Position numbers and translations under genes: made by a program | The notes under the pieces: model-generated | The model's database searches: none | Seen by the model: only the letters and a program-made list of their open reading frames with translations | Told to the model about the DNA's origin: nothing | Shown here: piece by piece, positions 40,873 to 49,784 of the stretch | How the letters are laid out: every line of letters begins with the position of its first letter | Numbering within the stretch: position 1 is the first letter of the stretch | Assembly (NCBI RefSeq): GCF_026342835.1 | Contig: NZ_JAPEMI010000002.1 | Location: forward strand, 1,550,001-1,614,000 | Length of the DNA: 64,000 bases | Direction: 5' to 3' | DNA from: Streptomyces sp. NBC_00154 | GTDB lineage: Bacteria; Actinomycetota; Actinomycetes; Streptomycetales; Streptomycetaceae

Positions 40873-43553
40873 CCGAGGCCGACGCCACCCCACACACCAC
40901 CGGCCAGGGTCCGCTACTGAGCCCCGACCCACTGGAGCCCCTGCCGTTGTTGCGGCGCGAACTTGGCACAGGGGCGAGCGGCCTTTCCGCACGGGAGGCG
41001 GCCCGCCGCCTCGCCGTCTACGGTCCCAACGAGGTCCGCCGCAAGGCGAGGTCATCCTTGGGGCGTGAACTCGTCCGGCAGCTGGTCCACCCGCTCGCCC
41101 TGCTGCTCTGGGCGGCCGCGGCGCTGGCGTTCGTCGCCGACATCCCGGTGCTCGGTTGGGCCATTGTCGCCGTCGTCATCGTCAACGCGGGGTTTGCGCT
41201 CCTTCAGGAGCGGCAGGCCGAACGGGCGGTGGAGACTCTGGCGAAATACTTGCCCGAGCAGGCCTTGGTGATCCGGGACGGCCGCCCGTCGGCCGTAGCG
41301 GCGAGGAACCTGGTGCCGGGCGACCTGGTCGTTCTCGAGGAGGGCGTCAAGGTCCCCGCCGACGCACGTCTGGCCAAGGGTGGGATCGAAGTCGACCTGT
41401 CGATGTTGACCGGCGAGTCCGCGCCTGCCGAACGCATCGCCGGTCCCGGACTCGTCGGGGCACCACTGCTGCAGGAGCCCAACCTCGTCTTCAGTGGCAC
41501 CACGTGCACGGGGGGCCAGGCGCGGGCGATCGTGTTCGCCACCGGCGACCACACGGAGCTCGGACGCATCGCCGCGCTCAGCCAGCGCACCCGTCGTGAC
41601 GCCAGCCCCCTGGAGAAGCAGGTCAAGAAGGTCGCCTGGCTCATTGCCGCCGTAGCGGTCGCGATGGGCGTCGTGTTCCTGATATCCGGTGTCGCCGTGG
41701 GGTTGCCGCTGACCGACTCCCTCATGTTCGCGATCGGCCTGCTCGTCGCCAACGTGCCCGAGGGTCTGCTGCCGACCATCACTCTTGCACTCGCCGTCGG
41801 CGTACGCGTACTCGCCCGCCAAGGGGCTGTGATCAAACGCCTGAGCGCCGTGGAGACGCTCGGATCGACAAACGTCATCTGTACCGACAAGACCGGCACC
41901 CTCACCCAGAACCGTATGAGGCTCCAAGCAGTGTGGACGCCGGAGCACGGTAGGGACAACGGCCCCTGGGCGGGAGCGCTGGCGCGAACCAGCGCACTGT
42001 GTACCACCGTCACCCGCGACGCCGAGGGCGAACTGCACGGAGATCCTACGGAGATCGCTCTGATCGAGGGTGCCGCGGCCCACGGTGCTCCTGTCGACCT
42101 CGACCAGCGGGACACCAGGCGTCACGCCCTCTTCCACTTCGACCCACGGCTGCGCCTGATGTCGGTCGTCCAGGGTGACGAGGGGCAGGATCTGCACGTC
42201 ATTGTCAAGGGCGCACCGGAATCGGTGTCCCGCTTCCTGTCCGACGGTCGCGGTGCGGCGGCGTTGGCTGCAGCGGATGAACTCGCGCACGACGGCATGC
42301 GCGTGCTGGCGGTTGCCGGCCGTGAGGTGTTCTCAGGTTCTGAACTGCCGGTTCGGCGCCAGGACGCGGAGACAGACTTGCGGCTCCTGGGCCTTGTCGG
42401 CCTGTACGACCCGCCACGGCCCGAAGTCGCGGACGCTGTCCGCCGCTGTCACGAGGCTGGACTCCGCGTTCACATCGTCACCGGCGACAATGGGGCCACC
42501 GCCGCAGCAGTAGCCCGAGAAGTGGGCATCGGGGAACCGAGCCTGCACGTGGTGGCGCAGTCCGAGTCGATCGGCGACCACGAACTCGACCAGGTCCTGG
42601 CACACGGGAACGCTGAGGTCGTCTTCGCGCGCTCCTCACCGGAGACCAAGCTGAAAGTGGCCGACACCCTGCGCGCCCACGGTCAGATCGTCGCCATGAC
42701 GGGCGACGGTGTCAACGATGCCCCCGCCCTCCATCGCGCGCACATCGGTGTCGCCATGGGCCGCTCCGGCACTGATGTCGCCCGTGAGGCGGCCACCATG
42801 GTGCTGACCGACGACAACTTCGCCACCATCGTCGATGCCATCGAGTCGGGGCGTCGGGTCTACGACAACGTGCGCAAGTTCATCGTCTACATTTTTGCCC
42901 ACCTCACCCCCGAAGTCGTCCCCTTCCTGGTCTTTGCACTCTCTGCCGGTGCCGTACCACTGCCGCTGACCGTGCTGCAGATCCTGGCCATCGACCTTGG
43001 CACCGAGACTCTCCCGGCGCTCGCACTCGGCCGCGAACGAGCCGAGCCGGGTGTCATGAGCCGCCCACCACGTCCGAGTTCGCAGGGAGTGATTTCCCGC
43101 GACATGCTTCTCCGCAGCTGGGGCCGACTCGGCGCGGTCTCCGCCGCTCTGATCATGACTGCCTTCTTCTATGTGCTGTGGCGGGCGGGTTGGCACCCCG
43201 GCAGTGCGACCGGCCCCGGCACTGCGCTGCATCACGCGTACATCACCGCGACCACCGCCACGTTTGCCGGCATCGTCACCTGCCAGGTCGGCACTGCGAT
43301 GGCCGCCCGCACCGACCACGCCGCGCTGCGAGACATCGGCCTGTTCACCAACCCTCTGCTCCTGGCCGGTATCGCCTTCGAGTTGGCCTTCACCGCAGTA
43401 CTCGTCTATGTGCCGCTGTTTCAGGGGATGTTCGGTACGGCCGCCCTGCCCCTCGACGTCGTCGCTCTGATTGCCACCTTCCCCGTCCTTGTCTGGGGCA
43501 CGGACGAACTGCGGCGCTGGGCCCGACGCGCACACCGAAAAGCACAGTCCTGA
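40869..43553 (+). CDS. P2-type cation-transporting ATPase, Na+/K+-ATPase-like
   Basis: The product is 894 residues. An N-terminal cation-ATPase segment (GLSAREAARRLAVYGPNEVR) is followed by TGES, phospho-Asp340 in VICTDKTGTLTQNRM, KGAPESV and MTGDGVNDAPALHRAHIGVA. Membrane-binding motifs resemble the Na+/K+ (P2C) group rather than Ca2+ pumps: ANVPEGLLPTITLALAVGVR in M4, HLTPEVVPFLVF in M5, and LAIDLGTETLPALALGRE in M6. It may export Na+ or exchange monovalent cations to hold membrane potential when respiration is low. GGAGCGGAAG precedes the ATG at 40869. It is in the hsp20 transcription unit. Mycobacterial CtpF is the DosR-regulon parallel. Confidence 0.88.
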   Translation: MTEADATPHTTGQGPLLSPDPLEPLPLLRRELGTGASGLSAREAARRLAVYGPNEVRRKARSSLGRELVRQLVHPLALLLWAAAALAFVADIPVLGWAIVAVVIVNAGFALLQERQAERAVETLAKYLPEQALVIRDGRPSAVAARNLVPGDLVVLEEGVKVPADARLAKGGIEVDLSMLTGESAPAERIAGPGLVGAPLLQEPNLVFSGTTCTGGQARAIVFATGDHTELGRIAALSQRTRRDASPLEKQVKKVAWLIAAVAVAMGVVFLISGVAVGLPLTDSLMFAIGLLVANVPEGLLPTITLALAVGVRVLARQGAVIKRLSAVETLGSTNVICTDKTGTLTQNRMRLQAVWTPEHGRDNGPWAGALARTSALCTTVTRDAEGELHGDPTEIALIEGAAAHGAPVDLDQRDTRRHALFHFDPRLRLMSVVQGDEGQDLHVIVKGAPESVSRFLSDGRGAAALAAADELAHDGMRVLAVAGREVFSGSELPVRRQDAETDLRLLGLVGLYDPPRPEVADAVRRCHEAGLRVHIVTGDNGATAAAVAREVGIGEPSLHVVAQSESIGDHELDQVLAHGNAEVVFARSSPETKLKVADTLRAHGQIVAMTGDGVNDAPALHRAHIGVAMGRSGTDVAREAATMVLTDDNFATIVDAIESGRRVYDNVRKFIVYIFAHLTPEVVPFLVFALSAGAVPLPLTVLQILAIDLGTETLPALALGRERAEPGVMSRPPRPSSQGVISRDMLLRSWGRLGAVSAALIMTAFFYVLWRAGWHPGSATGPGTALHHAYITATTATFAGIVTCQVGTAMAARTDHAALRDIGLFTNPLLLAGIAFELAFTAVLVYVPLFQGMFGTAALPLDVVALIATFPVLVWGTDELRRWARRAHRKAQS

Positions 43554-43697
43554 CGCATCGTCCGGAGCTTCGCGTGCTCGCACGGCGTGTCCGTTGACGC
43601 TGCCAAGAACGTGAGGGGCTACTCATGCGGTCATGCGTGCCCGTTTCGCCCGCCGTGCAGCCCACCACAGTTTGCCGAGCTGCGGCGCTCCGGGACC

Positions 43698-44573
43698 CTA
43701 CTCGTGAGCGATGACGGCGACGGGTGCGGTGGCGTGATGGAGGATCGCGTGAGTGATCGGTCCGATGTGTGCGCCGATCGAGGAGCGGCGGATGCGACGG
43801 CCGACGACTATGAGGCCTGCTTCAGAACCTGTCTCCAAGAGTTGCTCGGAGGCACGTCCGACTGCCACCTGTGCATCGATGTCGACCGTCGGATACTTTT
43901 CTCGCCAGGGCTTCAGCATGTCGTCCAGGCCGGTGTTCAGGCTTTGAGTGATCTGCGCATTGACTTCCGGGTTGTACGCGGATCCGGACCCCGCCAGTGG
44001 GGGAAGCATCCAGCTGTGCAGAGCACGGAGTGTGCAGGCCCGCCGTGACGCCTCGTCGAATGCGAATGCGAGGAGAGCGTCGCACGGTCGACTGATGTCG
44101 ATGCCCACGACGATGTCGCGGTCCATGTGCCGCCCATGGATGTGCGGCGTCGCGTCCTCTGCCGCGCGCACCAGGACAATGGGCCGCTCCGTGGCCTGGA
44201 TGACCGCCATGCCGACGGAACCGAGGACGAATCCCGTGAGGGTGCCCAGTCCTCGGGAGCCGAGGACGACCATGCCCGCGCTCGCTGCCACACCGACCAG
44301 CGAGTCAGCCGGCCGACCATCGAACGACTCAGTGATGATGTCCAGTTGGGGGTGTTCCTCTCGAAGCTCGTCATAAGCCTCGCGCAGGAGGGCCTCCGTC
44401 CACCGGCGACGCACATCGGAACTGGCGGCCGGGATGGCGGGGGGCGCCGACCATTCTTCGGCATGGACAAGGTGCAGCTGCGCGCCGCGCAGGAGCGCCT
44501 CCCGAGCGGCCCAATGGGACGCCGCGACGCTTTCCGTGGTTCCGTCGAGGCCGACGACAATGCGTTGGTTCAT
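43698..44573 (-). CDS. Double-domain universal stress protein
   Basis: The product is 291 residues. Domain 1 opens QRIVVGLDGTTESVAASHWA with the ATP loop VVLGSRGLGTLTGFVLGSVG. Domain 2 opens IVVGIDISRPCDALLAFAFD and ends VVGRRIRRSSIGAHIGPITH, AILHHATAPVAVIAH. Domain 2 lacks the classic G-2x-G-9x-G loop. It is a close paralogue of 46910-47779, which shares ALRALHSW-type and RRS(x)GAHxGP segments. GGAAGG lies 6 bases before the ATG at 44573. It lies 138 bp downstream of two CBS-BON genes on the same strand, forming a CBS-CBS-USP run. It is convergent with the ATPase. Confidence 0.92.
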   Translation of the reverse strand: MNQRIVVGLDGTTESVAASHWAAREALLRGAQLHLVHAEEWSAPPAIPAASSDVRRRWTEALLREAYDELREEHPQLDIITESFDGRPADSLVGVAASAGMVVLGSRGLGTLTGFVLGSVGMAVIQATERPIVLVRAAEDATPHIHGRHMDRDIVVGIDISRPCDALLAFAFDEASRRACTLRALHSWMLPPLAGSGSAYNPEVNAQITQSLNTGLDDMLKPWREKYPTVDIDAQVAVGRASEQLLETGSEAGLIVVGRRIRRSSIGAHIGPITHAILHHATAPVAVIAHE

Positions 44574-44711
44574 GATGGCCTTCCGCGGATAGGGACTGGC
44601 TTGCGGTTGCGGGATTCGCCGCCCCCGTACATCTGGATGAGGTGTTCCATTGAGGTGACGACCGCGGTGCTCATGAACTCGGGTACGTGTCGATGTGCCA
44701 CGGGTCTCCTC

Positions 44712-45338
44712 CTACCCCTGGGTGTCCGTCCGTGCATCGACCGGTATGTCGTCCCGCTCGTAGTTGAGCCGATTGATCACGTCCACGACTCCGTCGACGC
44801 TCCGGCACAGACGCAGGATGACGGGGACGAGGCTTCGCCGTCTCACGGTGCCGCTGAGGGTCACGAGACCGTCGGCGACCTCGACGGTCAGCGACGAGGG
44901 GCTGAGCCGGAGTGTGTGCGTCAGGACGTCTTCGAGGATCTCTTCCTGGATTGCGTGATCCCGGCGCAGGAAGAGTTGTAGGAGGTCGCTGCGGCTCAGG
45001 ACGCCGATCAGTCGGCCTTCGCCGTCGACGACGGGCAGTCTCTTGACCTTGTGCTTCTCCATGACACGGGCCGCGCGGACGACGTTCCACTCGGGCGTCG
45101 CAGTGATCGCCGGGCGATTCATGAGATCGACGGCGGTGTTCGCGCCGCCCCTGGAGCTGCGACTGTGGAGCAGGTCGGCTTCGGAGACGACGCCTACGGG
45201 ACGTTCGTCCTCGTCCACGACAGGCACGGCAGTTATGTCGAACTCGTCGAGGAGCCGGGCGATTTCCTTGAACGTGGTGCCGCGCTGGACGCTTACGACC
45301 GTCGGCGTCATCAGGTCGAAGACTCTGCGATGCCTCAT
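44712..45338 (-). CDS. CBS-CBS-BON domain protein
   Basis: The product is 208 residues: CBS1 (VFDLMTPTVVSVQRGTTFKE, AVPVVDEDERPVGVVSEADL), CBS2 (AVDLMNRPAITATPEWNVVR, RLPVVDGEGRLIGVLSRSDL) and BON (LTVEVADGLVTLSGTVRRRS, VDGVVDVINRLNYE). The VVSEADL and VLSRSDL motifs are the usual adenosine-contacting ends of Bateman domains. It starts at the ATG 45338, only 12 bp after the stop of the next upstream CBS-BON gene, so the two are one transcript and may form heteromers. Nothing catalytic is fused to it. Confidence 0.9.
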   Translation of the reverse strand: MRHRRVFDLMTPTVVSVQRGTTFKEIARLLDEFDITAVPVVDEDERPVGVVSEADLLHSRSSRGGANTAVDLMNRPAITATPEWNVVRAARVMEKHKVKRLPVVDGEGRLIGVLSRSDLLQLFLRRDHAIQEEILEDVLTHTLRLSPSSLTVEVADGLVTLSGTVRRRSLVPVILRLCRSVDGVVDVINRLNYERDDIPVDARTDTQG

Positions 45339-45350
45339 CGTCCCTCTCCT

Positions 45351-45953
45351 TCAGGCGGGGACTTCGACGTCGAGCCGGGCCGTGACGTCCACGACTCCCG
45401 GCACCGTGCGCGCGACACGTACCAGCACGTCGTTGAGCAATGGGTCGGGGATGCAGCCGTCCAGGCGGACGGCACCGTCGGACACCTGGACGTGCACGGT
45501 CGCCGAGCCGGCCGGGATGAGCTCAGCCATGATCAATTCACGCAGTTCCTCGGCGATGTCCTCGTCCGGGCGGAGGTAGATCTTCAGAAGGTCACCCCGG
45601 CTGACCAGGCCGATCAGGCGGCTGTCGTCGTCGACGACGGGCAGCCGCTTGAGGTGGCAGCGGGCCATCAGCCGAGCGGCACCCGCGATGCTTGCATTCC
45701 GGGTAACCGTCACGGCGGGTACGGTCATGAGTTGACCGGCGGAGACGGCGCGGGACTCGTCCCCACCTTGTGCTTTGAGCAGAAGGTCTGCTTCGGAGAC
45801 CACGCCAACGACTTGTCCCTCGTCCGTCAGGACGGGCAGAGCGCTCATCCGCCATTGCCGCATGGTCTTCACGATGTCCTTGAACGGCGCTGTGCGGTTG
45901 ACCGAGATAACGGCATGCGTCATCACGTCATCGACGGTACGCATTTGTTTCAT
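45351..45953 (-). CDS. CBS-CBS-BON domain protein
   Basis: The product is 200 residues: CBS1 (VDDVMTHAVISVNRTAPFKD, ALPVLTDEGQVVGVVSEADL), CBS2 (AGQLMTVPAVTVTRNASIAG, RLPVVDDDSRLIGLVSRGDL) and BON (VHVQVSDGAVRLDGCIPDPL, VPGVVDVTARLDVE). It is the first gene of a unit continuing into the paralogue at 44712-45338. GGAGG lies 3-4 bases before the ATG at 45953; a longer frame to 46067 would pass through the box region and is rejected. Boxes at 45965 and 46037 lie directly upstream. Confidence 0.9.
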   Translation of the reverse strand: MKQMRTVDDVMTHAVISVNRTAPFKDIVKTMRQWRMSALPVLTDEGQVVGVVSEADLLLKAQGGDESRAVSAGQLMTVPAVTVTRNASIAGAARLMARCHLKRLPVVDDDSRLIGLVSRGDLLKIYLRPDEDIAEELRELIMAELIPAGSATVHVQVSDGAVRLDGCIPDPLLNDVLVRVARTVPGVVDVTARLDVEVPA

Positions 45954-45964
45954 GATTCCTCCGA

Positions 45965-46051
45965 GAACGAACGGCCCTGTATGTCCCAGCGTCGGCAGCG
46001 TTGTCTGCCGGCGGTAGGACCACCCGGGGTCCACAGGGGACTGTTCGGCCC
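45965..46051. promoter_or_regulatory. DosR/OsdR-type boxes before the CBS-BON operon
   Basis: GGGACTGTTCGGCCC (46037-46051) lies 83 bp upstream of the start at 45953. A degenerate copy, GAACGAACGGCCC (45965-45977), overlaps the ribosome-site region of the gene. The rest of the 241-bp gap holds no gene. Confidence 0.5.
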
Positions 46052-46194
46052 TGTTGTCCTGACGCAAACGGTGATTTCATGAAATTGACGGAAAGAGTCA
46101 TTGCGAGGATGCGGAGAAGCGGCTGGCGGCCGTGCACCGCACAATCGGGAACCGCGAGAAGCGGTCGGCTCTTTCCGTCCCATGGTGTGAGTGC

Positions 46195-46881
46195 TCAGCG
46201 GTCGTCTGTGTCACGCGCTGAATCCGGGGGCAGGTCCTCCACGGCGTATTCGAGGTACTGGTCGACGCTGACGACACCATCGACGGAAAGGGACAGGTGT
46301 TCAATAATCGGAATGGTTGAGTGTTCCTCGACCCTGCCGCTCAGGGTGACGACCCCTTCCTGCACGGTTACTGTCACGCCCCCTGGCGTCATCCGGAGAG
46401 TTCGGCCCAGCACCTCGTCGACGATCTCATCGTGTATGGCGTCGTCGCGGCGGAGCATGGGCCGCAGCAAGTCGGACCGGCTGACGATGCCGATGAGTGT
46501 TCCTGTGTCGTCGATCACCGGAAGCCGTTTGACCCCGCGCGCGTTCAGGAAGCGGGCTGTTTCGACGATGCCCCAGTCAGGCCGGGCCGTCAGCACGGGC
46601 ATGGACATCAGATCGCCGGCTGTGCGGGCGTCCATGATGCGGCGGTCCACAGCGGCCGTCTCGCGCATTTGGTCACGGCCCTCTGTGTCCGGCAGCCCGG
46701 CTTGCCTGCGGAGCAGATCGGCTTCGGAGATGATGCCGATGGGGTGATGACGGGTGTCCACGACGGGCAGAGCCGACACATCGTTGTAGTCAAGGCTCCA
46801 GGCGACCGACTTGAGTGTCGCCTCGGGGCTGGCCGTGGCCACGTCCCGGGTCATGACTTCGGAGACAGTGCGGTGCAACAT
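46195..46881 (-). CDS. CBS-CBS-BON domain protein
   Basis: The product is 228 residues: CBS1 (VSEVMTRDVATASPEATLKS, ALPVVDTRHHPIGIISEADL), CBS2 (AGDLMSMPVLTARPDWGIVE, RLPVIDDTGTLIGIVSRSDL) and BON (VTVTVQEGVVTLSGRVEEHS, VDGVVSVDQYLEYAVEDL). It is the most diverged copy in its first CBS unit. The ATG at 46881 lies 28 bp after the stop of the universal stress gene at 46910-47779, so the two are co-transcribed. This alternation of Usp and CBS-BON genes recurs in the island and suggests that the two protein types act in the same response. Confidence 0.9.
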   Translation of the reverse strand: MLHRTVSEVMTRDVATASPEATLKSVAWSLDYNDVSALPVVDTRHHPIGIISEADLLRRQAGLPDTEGRDQMRETAAVDRRIMDARTAGDLMSMPVLTARPDWGIVETARFLNARGVKRLPVIDDTGTLIGIVSRSDLLRPMLRRDDAIHDEIVDEVLGRTLRMTPGGVTVTVQEGVVTLSGRVEEHSTIPIIEHLSLSVDGVVSVDQYLEYAVEDLPPDSARDTDDR

Positions 46882-46909
46882 GGTCCGATTTCCCTTTCGT
46901 TCGGGGCTG

Positions 46910-47779
46910 TCAGCCGTGGGCTACGACAGCCACGGGGGCTGCGGCATGATGCAGGACGGCATGCGTCACCGGCCCGAGATGCGCACCCAGAGGGGACCGG
47001 CGAAGGTGCCGGCCGACGACGACGAGGTCCGCGCCCGCCGATGCCTGGATGAGGTGAGGACCCGCCGGTCCCATGAGCGCGACCTGGTCGACGTTCACCG
47101 ACGGGAACTTGCGGCGCCAGGGCTCCAGTAGTTCGTCGAGCATCTGCGCGACACTCCGACCTGCTTCCCGTTCGTTGTCGGGGTCGACGTTGGGGAAGGA
47201 CCTATAGGCGCGAGGAAGCTTCCAGCTGTGAATCGCCCGCAAGGCGCAACTGCGGCGGGCGGCCTCTTCGAAGGCAAAGGCCAGAACTTTGTCGGGTGCT
47301 TCGTGGATGTCGACCCCCACGATCATCTCGCCGTACCGGGTCGGCTCGGCGTCCTCCGGTCCGTCCGCCACCCGTACGAGGGTCACCGGCGTTTCGGTGG
47401 CTACAAGGGTCGCCGTGCCCACCGTGCCGACGAGGAAGCCCAGCAGGCTGCCCAAGGAGCGAGAGCCAAGGACGAGCAGGTCGGCACCGGCTGCTTCGAC
47501 GGCCAGGGCGGCGGCCGGCCTGCCGGAGAGGTACCGGGTGGTTATCTCCAGATGCGGGTGCCGACGCCGTACATCCTCCAGAGCCGCGGCGAGCGCCTCG
47601 TCGGCCCATCGACCGGCCGTGTCGCAGTCCAACCGCGGAACGGCTGGACTGATGGGCCAGTCGATGACGTGGACGAGCCTCAGCGGGACCTCCCGCAAGG
47701 ACGCCTCCTGGGCACCCCAAACGGCGGCCGCCCGGCTCTCGGGGGAGCCATCGACGCCGACGGTCACGAGGTGCTTCAT
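46910..47779 (-). CDS. Double-domain universal stress protein
   Basis: The product is 289 residues. Domain 1 opens LVTVGVDGSPESRAAAVWGA with LLVLGSRSLGSLLGFLVGTV; here the loop has GSRS and GT rather than GSRG and GS. Domain 2 opens MIVGVDIHEAPDKVLAFAFE, with ALRAIHSWKLPRAYRSFPNV and the end VVGRHLRRSPLGAHLGPVTH. It is closely related to 43698-44573. GGAGG lies upstream of the ATG at 47779. A pair of dormancy boxes stands 72-106 bp upstream, and it leads a two-gene unit with the CBS-BON gene at 46195-46881. Confidence 0.92.
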   Translation of the reverse strand: MKHLVTVGVDGSPESRAAAVWGAQEASLREVPLRLVHVIDWPISPAVPRLDCDTAGRWADEALAAALEDVRRRHPHLEITTRYLSGRPAAALAVEAAGADLLVLGSRSLGSLLGFLVGTVGTATLVATETPVTLVRVADGPEDAEPTRYGEMIVGVDIHEAPDKVLAFAFEEAARRSCALRAIHSWKLPRAYRSFPNVDPDNEREAGRSVAQMLDELLEPWRRKFPSVNVDQVALMGPAGPHLIQASAGADLVVVGRHLRRSPLGAHLGPVTHAVLHHAAAPVAVVAHG

Positions 47780-47851
47780 GCCGCAAACCTCCCGCTCGCA
47801 GCTCTGCTGTCATCCACTCTCAGTGTGGCCCGCGGGCCAGGAGCGGAGGAG

Positions 47852-47885
47852 GGGCCATGTGGCCCGTTGCGGGGCCGATCAGCCC
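47852..47885. promoter_or_regulatory. Paired DosR/OsdR-type boxes
   Basis: GGGCCATGTGGCCC (47852-47865) and GGGCCGATCAGCCC (47872-47885) are exactly 20 bp apart start to start. The first is 72 bp from the universal stress gene start at 47779. The second lies just beyond the stop codon region of the CBS-BON gene at 47908. Confidence 0.6.
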
Positions 47886-47907
47886 CTCTGTGTCCTGGGC
47901 ATGCGTC

Positions 47908-48609
47908 TCACCGCTCTCCGGTCAGCCCATGCGCGACATACTGTGGGGGAGCGGGTACGGGGTCATCGGCATGTGCAGTCACATTGCCCATGACCGCGAC
48001 CACCCCGTCGAGTTGTTCGGCAAGGCGTGTCAGGATCGCAATCTGGCTCCGGTTCTCCAACCGGCCTTCCAGAGTGACAACGCCATCTATCACATGGACG
48101 GCGACCGCGTCGGTTTCGAGCCCCATCGTGCCCACAACTACGTCCTCGATGATGCGTCGTCGTATCTCCGCGTCGGGTCGCAGAAACAGGCGGAGCAGAT
48201 CCCGTCTCGTGACGATGCCGACGAGCCGGTCCTCGTCGTCTACGACCGGGAGTCTCTCCACGCCGCGGCGTGCCATCAGCCGGGCGGCGTCCGGAGCGGT
48301 CTCCTCCGCGCGGACAGTTACCGCCGGCGTTGACATGACCTCAGCAGCGGTGACTTCTGGGCCCAAGGAAGGGACCGTGGTCCAAGGGGCGGCGTCAGGA
48401 GCGCCGCTTCTCATCGGATGTCCCGCCGCCTGCCGGCTCAGCAGGTCGCTCTCGGAGACCACGCCGACAACCCGGTCCTCGTCGTCGAGCACGGGCAGTC
48501 CGCTGATGTTGTGCTGTGCAAGCAGCTTCGCGACCTCCTTGAAGGAGGTGACCGAGAGGACCGAGACGACCTCGTCGGTCATCAGGTCGCCCACTTTGAT
48601 GTGCTTCAT
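47908..48609 (-). CDS. CBS-CBS-BON domain protein
   Basis: The product is 233 residues: CBS1 (VGDLMTDEVVSVLSVTSFKE, GLPVLDDEDRVVGVVSESDL), a linker with AAPWTTVPSLGPEVTA, CBS2 (AAEVMSTPAVTVRAEETAPD, RLPVVDDEDRLVGIVTRRDL) and BON (VAVHVIDGVVTLEGRLENRS, LDGVVAVMGNVTAH). AGGAGG lies 7 bases before the ATG at 48609, a strong site. It is divergent from the Usp-Usp-ATPase operon across a 272-bp region that holds four box-like palindromes, so both directions should respond together. Confidence 0.9.
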   Translation of the reverse strand: MKHIKVGDLMTDEVVSVLSVTSFKEVAKLLAQHNISGLPVLDDEDRVVGVVSESDLLSRQAAGHPMRSGAPDAAPWTTVPSLGPEVTAAEVMSTPAVTVRAEETAPDAARLMARRGVERLPVVDDEDRLVGIVTRRDLLRLFLRPDAEIRRRIIEDVVVGTMGLETDAVAVHVIDGVVTLEGRLENRSQIAILTRLAEQLDGVVAVMGNVTAHADDPVPAPPQYVAHGLTGER

Positions 48610-48702
48610 GGAGGCACCTCCTGCCGTCTCGCCGACCCGCACGGACGTAATGCCGGAGGTCGTTCAGAGACCACGATCCGCCGAGCCGTACCGAAGTGAG
48701 GA

Positions 48703-48810
48703 GGGCCGAATGGGTCTCAGCCGGGACCGGTCGGACCCGGCTCGGGTGTTCGGGCAGGGCAAGATTCCCTCTACAGGGACCATTGGGCCCCGGGCGGTCC
48801 TGAGCGGCCC
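48703..48810. promoter_or_regulatory. Cluster of four DosR/OsdR-type boxes in a divergent promoter
   Basis: GGGCCGAATGGGTC (48703), GGACCGGTCGGACC (48724), GGGACCATTGGGCCC (48776) and GGTCCTGAGCGGCCC (48796) form two pairs. Within each pair the spacing is 20-21 bp. One pair lies 93 bp or more from the leftward CBS-BON start (48609) and the other ends 71 bp from the rightward Usp start (48882). Confidence 0.65.
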
Positions 48811-48881
48811 TCTACATGCGGGGCCCCGCGGTGCCAGCGTGAGAGTTGACCCTTTTTGCTGGCTCTCGGTGAGGAGGAACC

Positions 48882-49784
48882 ATGGAAGGCACCACTGGCA
48901 GCCTGGATCTGGGTGCCGTCATCGTCGGCGTCGATGGTTCCAAGCCGGCCCGGCGGGCAGCGTTGTGGGCGGCGGCCGAGGCTGCACGCCGTGACAGTCC
49001 GCTGCACATCGTCCACGCGGCCGACACGGACAGCCGGTTTCTCTACCTTTCAGTGGAGAGCATCGAGCGTGTACGCAACGCGGGCCATGAGCTGCTGCAG
49101 GACACTGCCGCCGCGATCAGGGACCAGTATCCCGGCGTGCACATCACCACAGAGCTCAGCCGCAGTTCCGCCGCCCCCAGCCTGCACCGAACCGCCGGCC
49201 TTCGCGGAACTGTCGTGGTGGGGAACCGGGGTCTCGGCGGGTTCGAATCCCTGATGCTCGGATCCGTCGGTCTGAAGGTTGCTGCAGGTGCCACGACGCC
49301 CGTGATCGTGGTCAGAGGTGTTGAGAAGGGGGGCGAGGCCGGGGTAGTGCTCGCCGCGGTCCGTGACGAGCACGACGGCGAATGCGCCCGGTACGCGGCA
49401 CGCGAAGCCGAGCTCCGCCAGGCATCGCTGCGGCTTTTGCACGTGTGGAACGTACTCGAGTCCGCCGGACTGGCCGTGACCATGCTCGACGACGTCGAAG
49501 GAATCGCCGGCGAACAGGTTCACCAACTGACGGCTGTGGCGGACGGGATCCGCGATGAATTCCCGGCCCTGACCGTGCAGGCGGATGCTGAGGGAAGTCT
49601 CACCGTGGCCGGAGTTCTGGTCGACGCATCCCATCACGCGGATCTGCTGGTGATGGGCGGGCGGCGGTCGCCCGGTTACATCGGACGCACCCTTGGACGG
49701 ACGACGCACAGTCTCCTGCACCACGCGCACTGTCCGGTGCAACTCATTCCACGGCACGGTCCCGGTCACGGGAGTGAGTCGTGA
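48882..49784 (+). CDS. Double-domain universal stress protein
   Basis: The product is 300 residues. Domain 1 opens AVIVGVDGSKPARRAALWAA with the ATP loop VVVGNRGLGGFESLMLGSVG. Domain 2 (AGVVLAAVRDEHDGECARYA) ends LLVMGGRRSPGYIGRTLGRT, THSLLHHAHCPVQLIPRH. The second domain has lost the VGxDGS opening and may serve only for dimer contacts. GAGGAGG precedes the ATG at 48882. It is first in a tightly packed three-gene operon: its stop TGA shares a base with the next ATG. Confidence 0.92.
   Translation: MEGTTGSLDLGAVIVGVDGSKPARRAALWAAAEAARRDSPLHIVHAADTDSRFLYLSVESIERVRNAGHELLQDTAAAIRDQYPGVHITTELSRSSAAPSLHRTAGLRGTVVVGNRGLGGFESLMLGSVGLKVAAGATTPVIVVRGVEKGGEAGVVLAAVRDEHDGECARYAAREAELRQASLRLLHVWNVLESAGLAVTMLDDVEGIAGEQVHQLTAVADGIRDEFPALTVQADAEGSLTVAGVLVDASHHADLLVMGGRRSPGYIGRTLGRTTHSLLHHAHCPVQLIPRHGPGHGSES

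Noticed and set aside
41052..42290. 412-codon open frame on the minus strand
   Set aside because: It is an antisense shadow of the P-type ATPase gene, with no motif.
47228..48994. 588-codon open frame on the plus strand
   Set aside because: It runs antisense through a Usp and a CBS-BON gene and across their promoters; the translation is low-complexity Ser/Thr/Arg.
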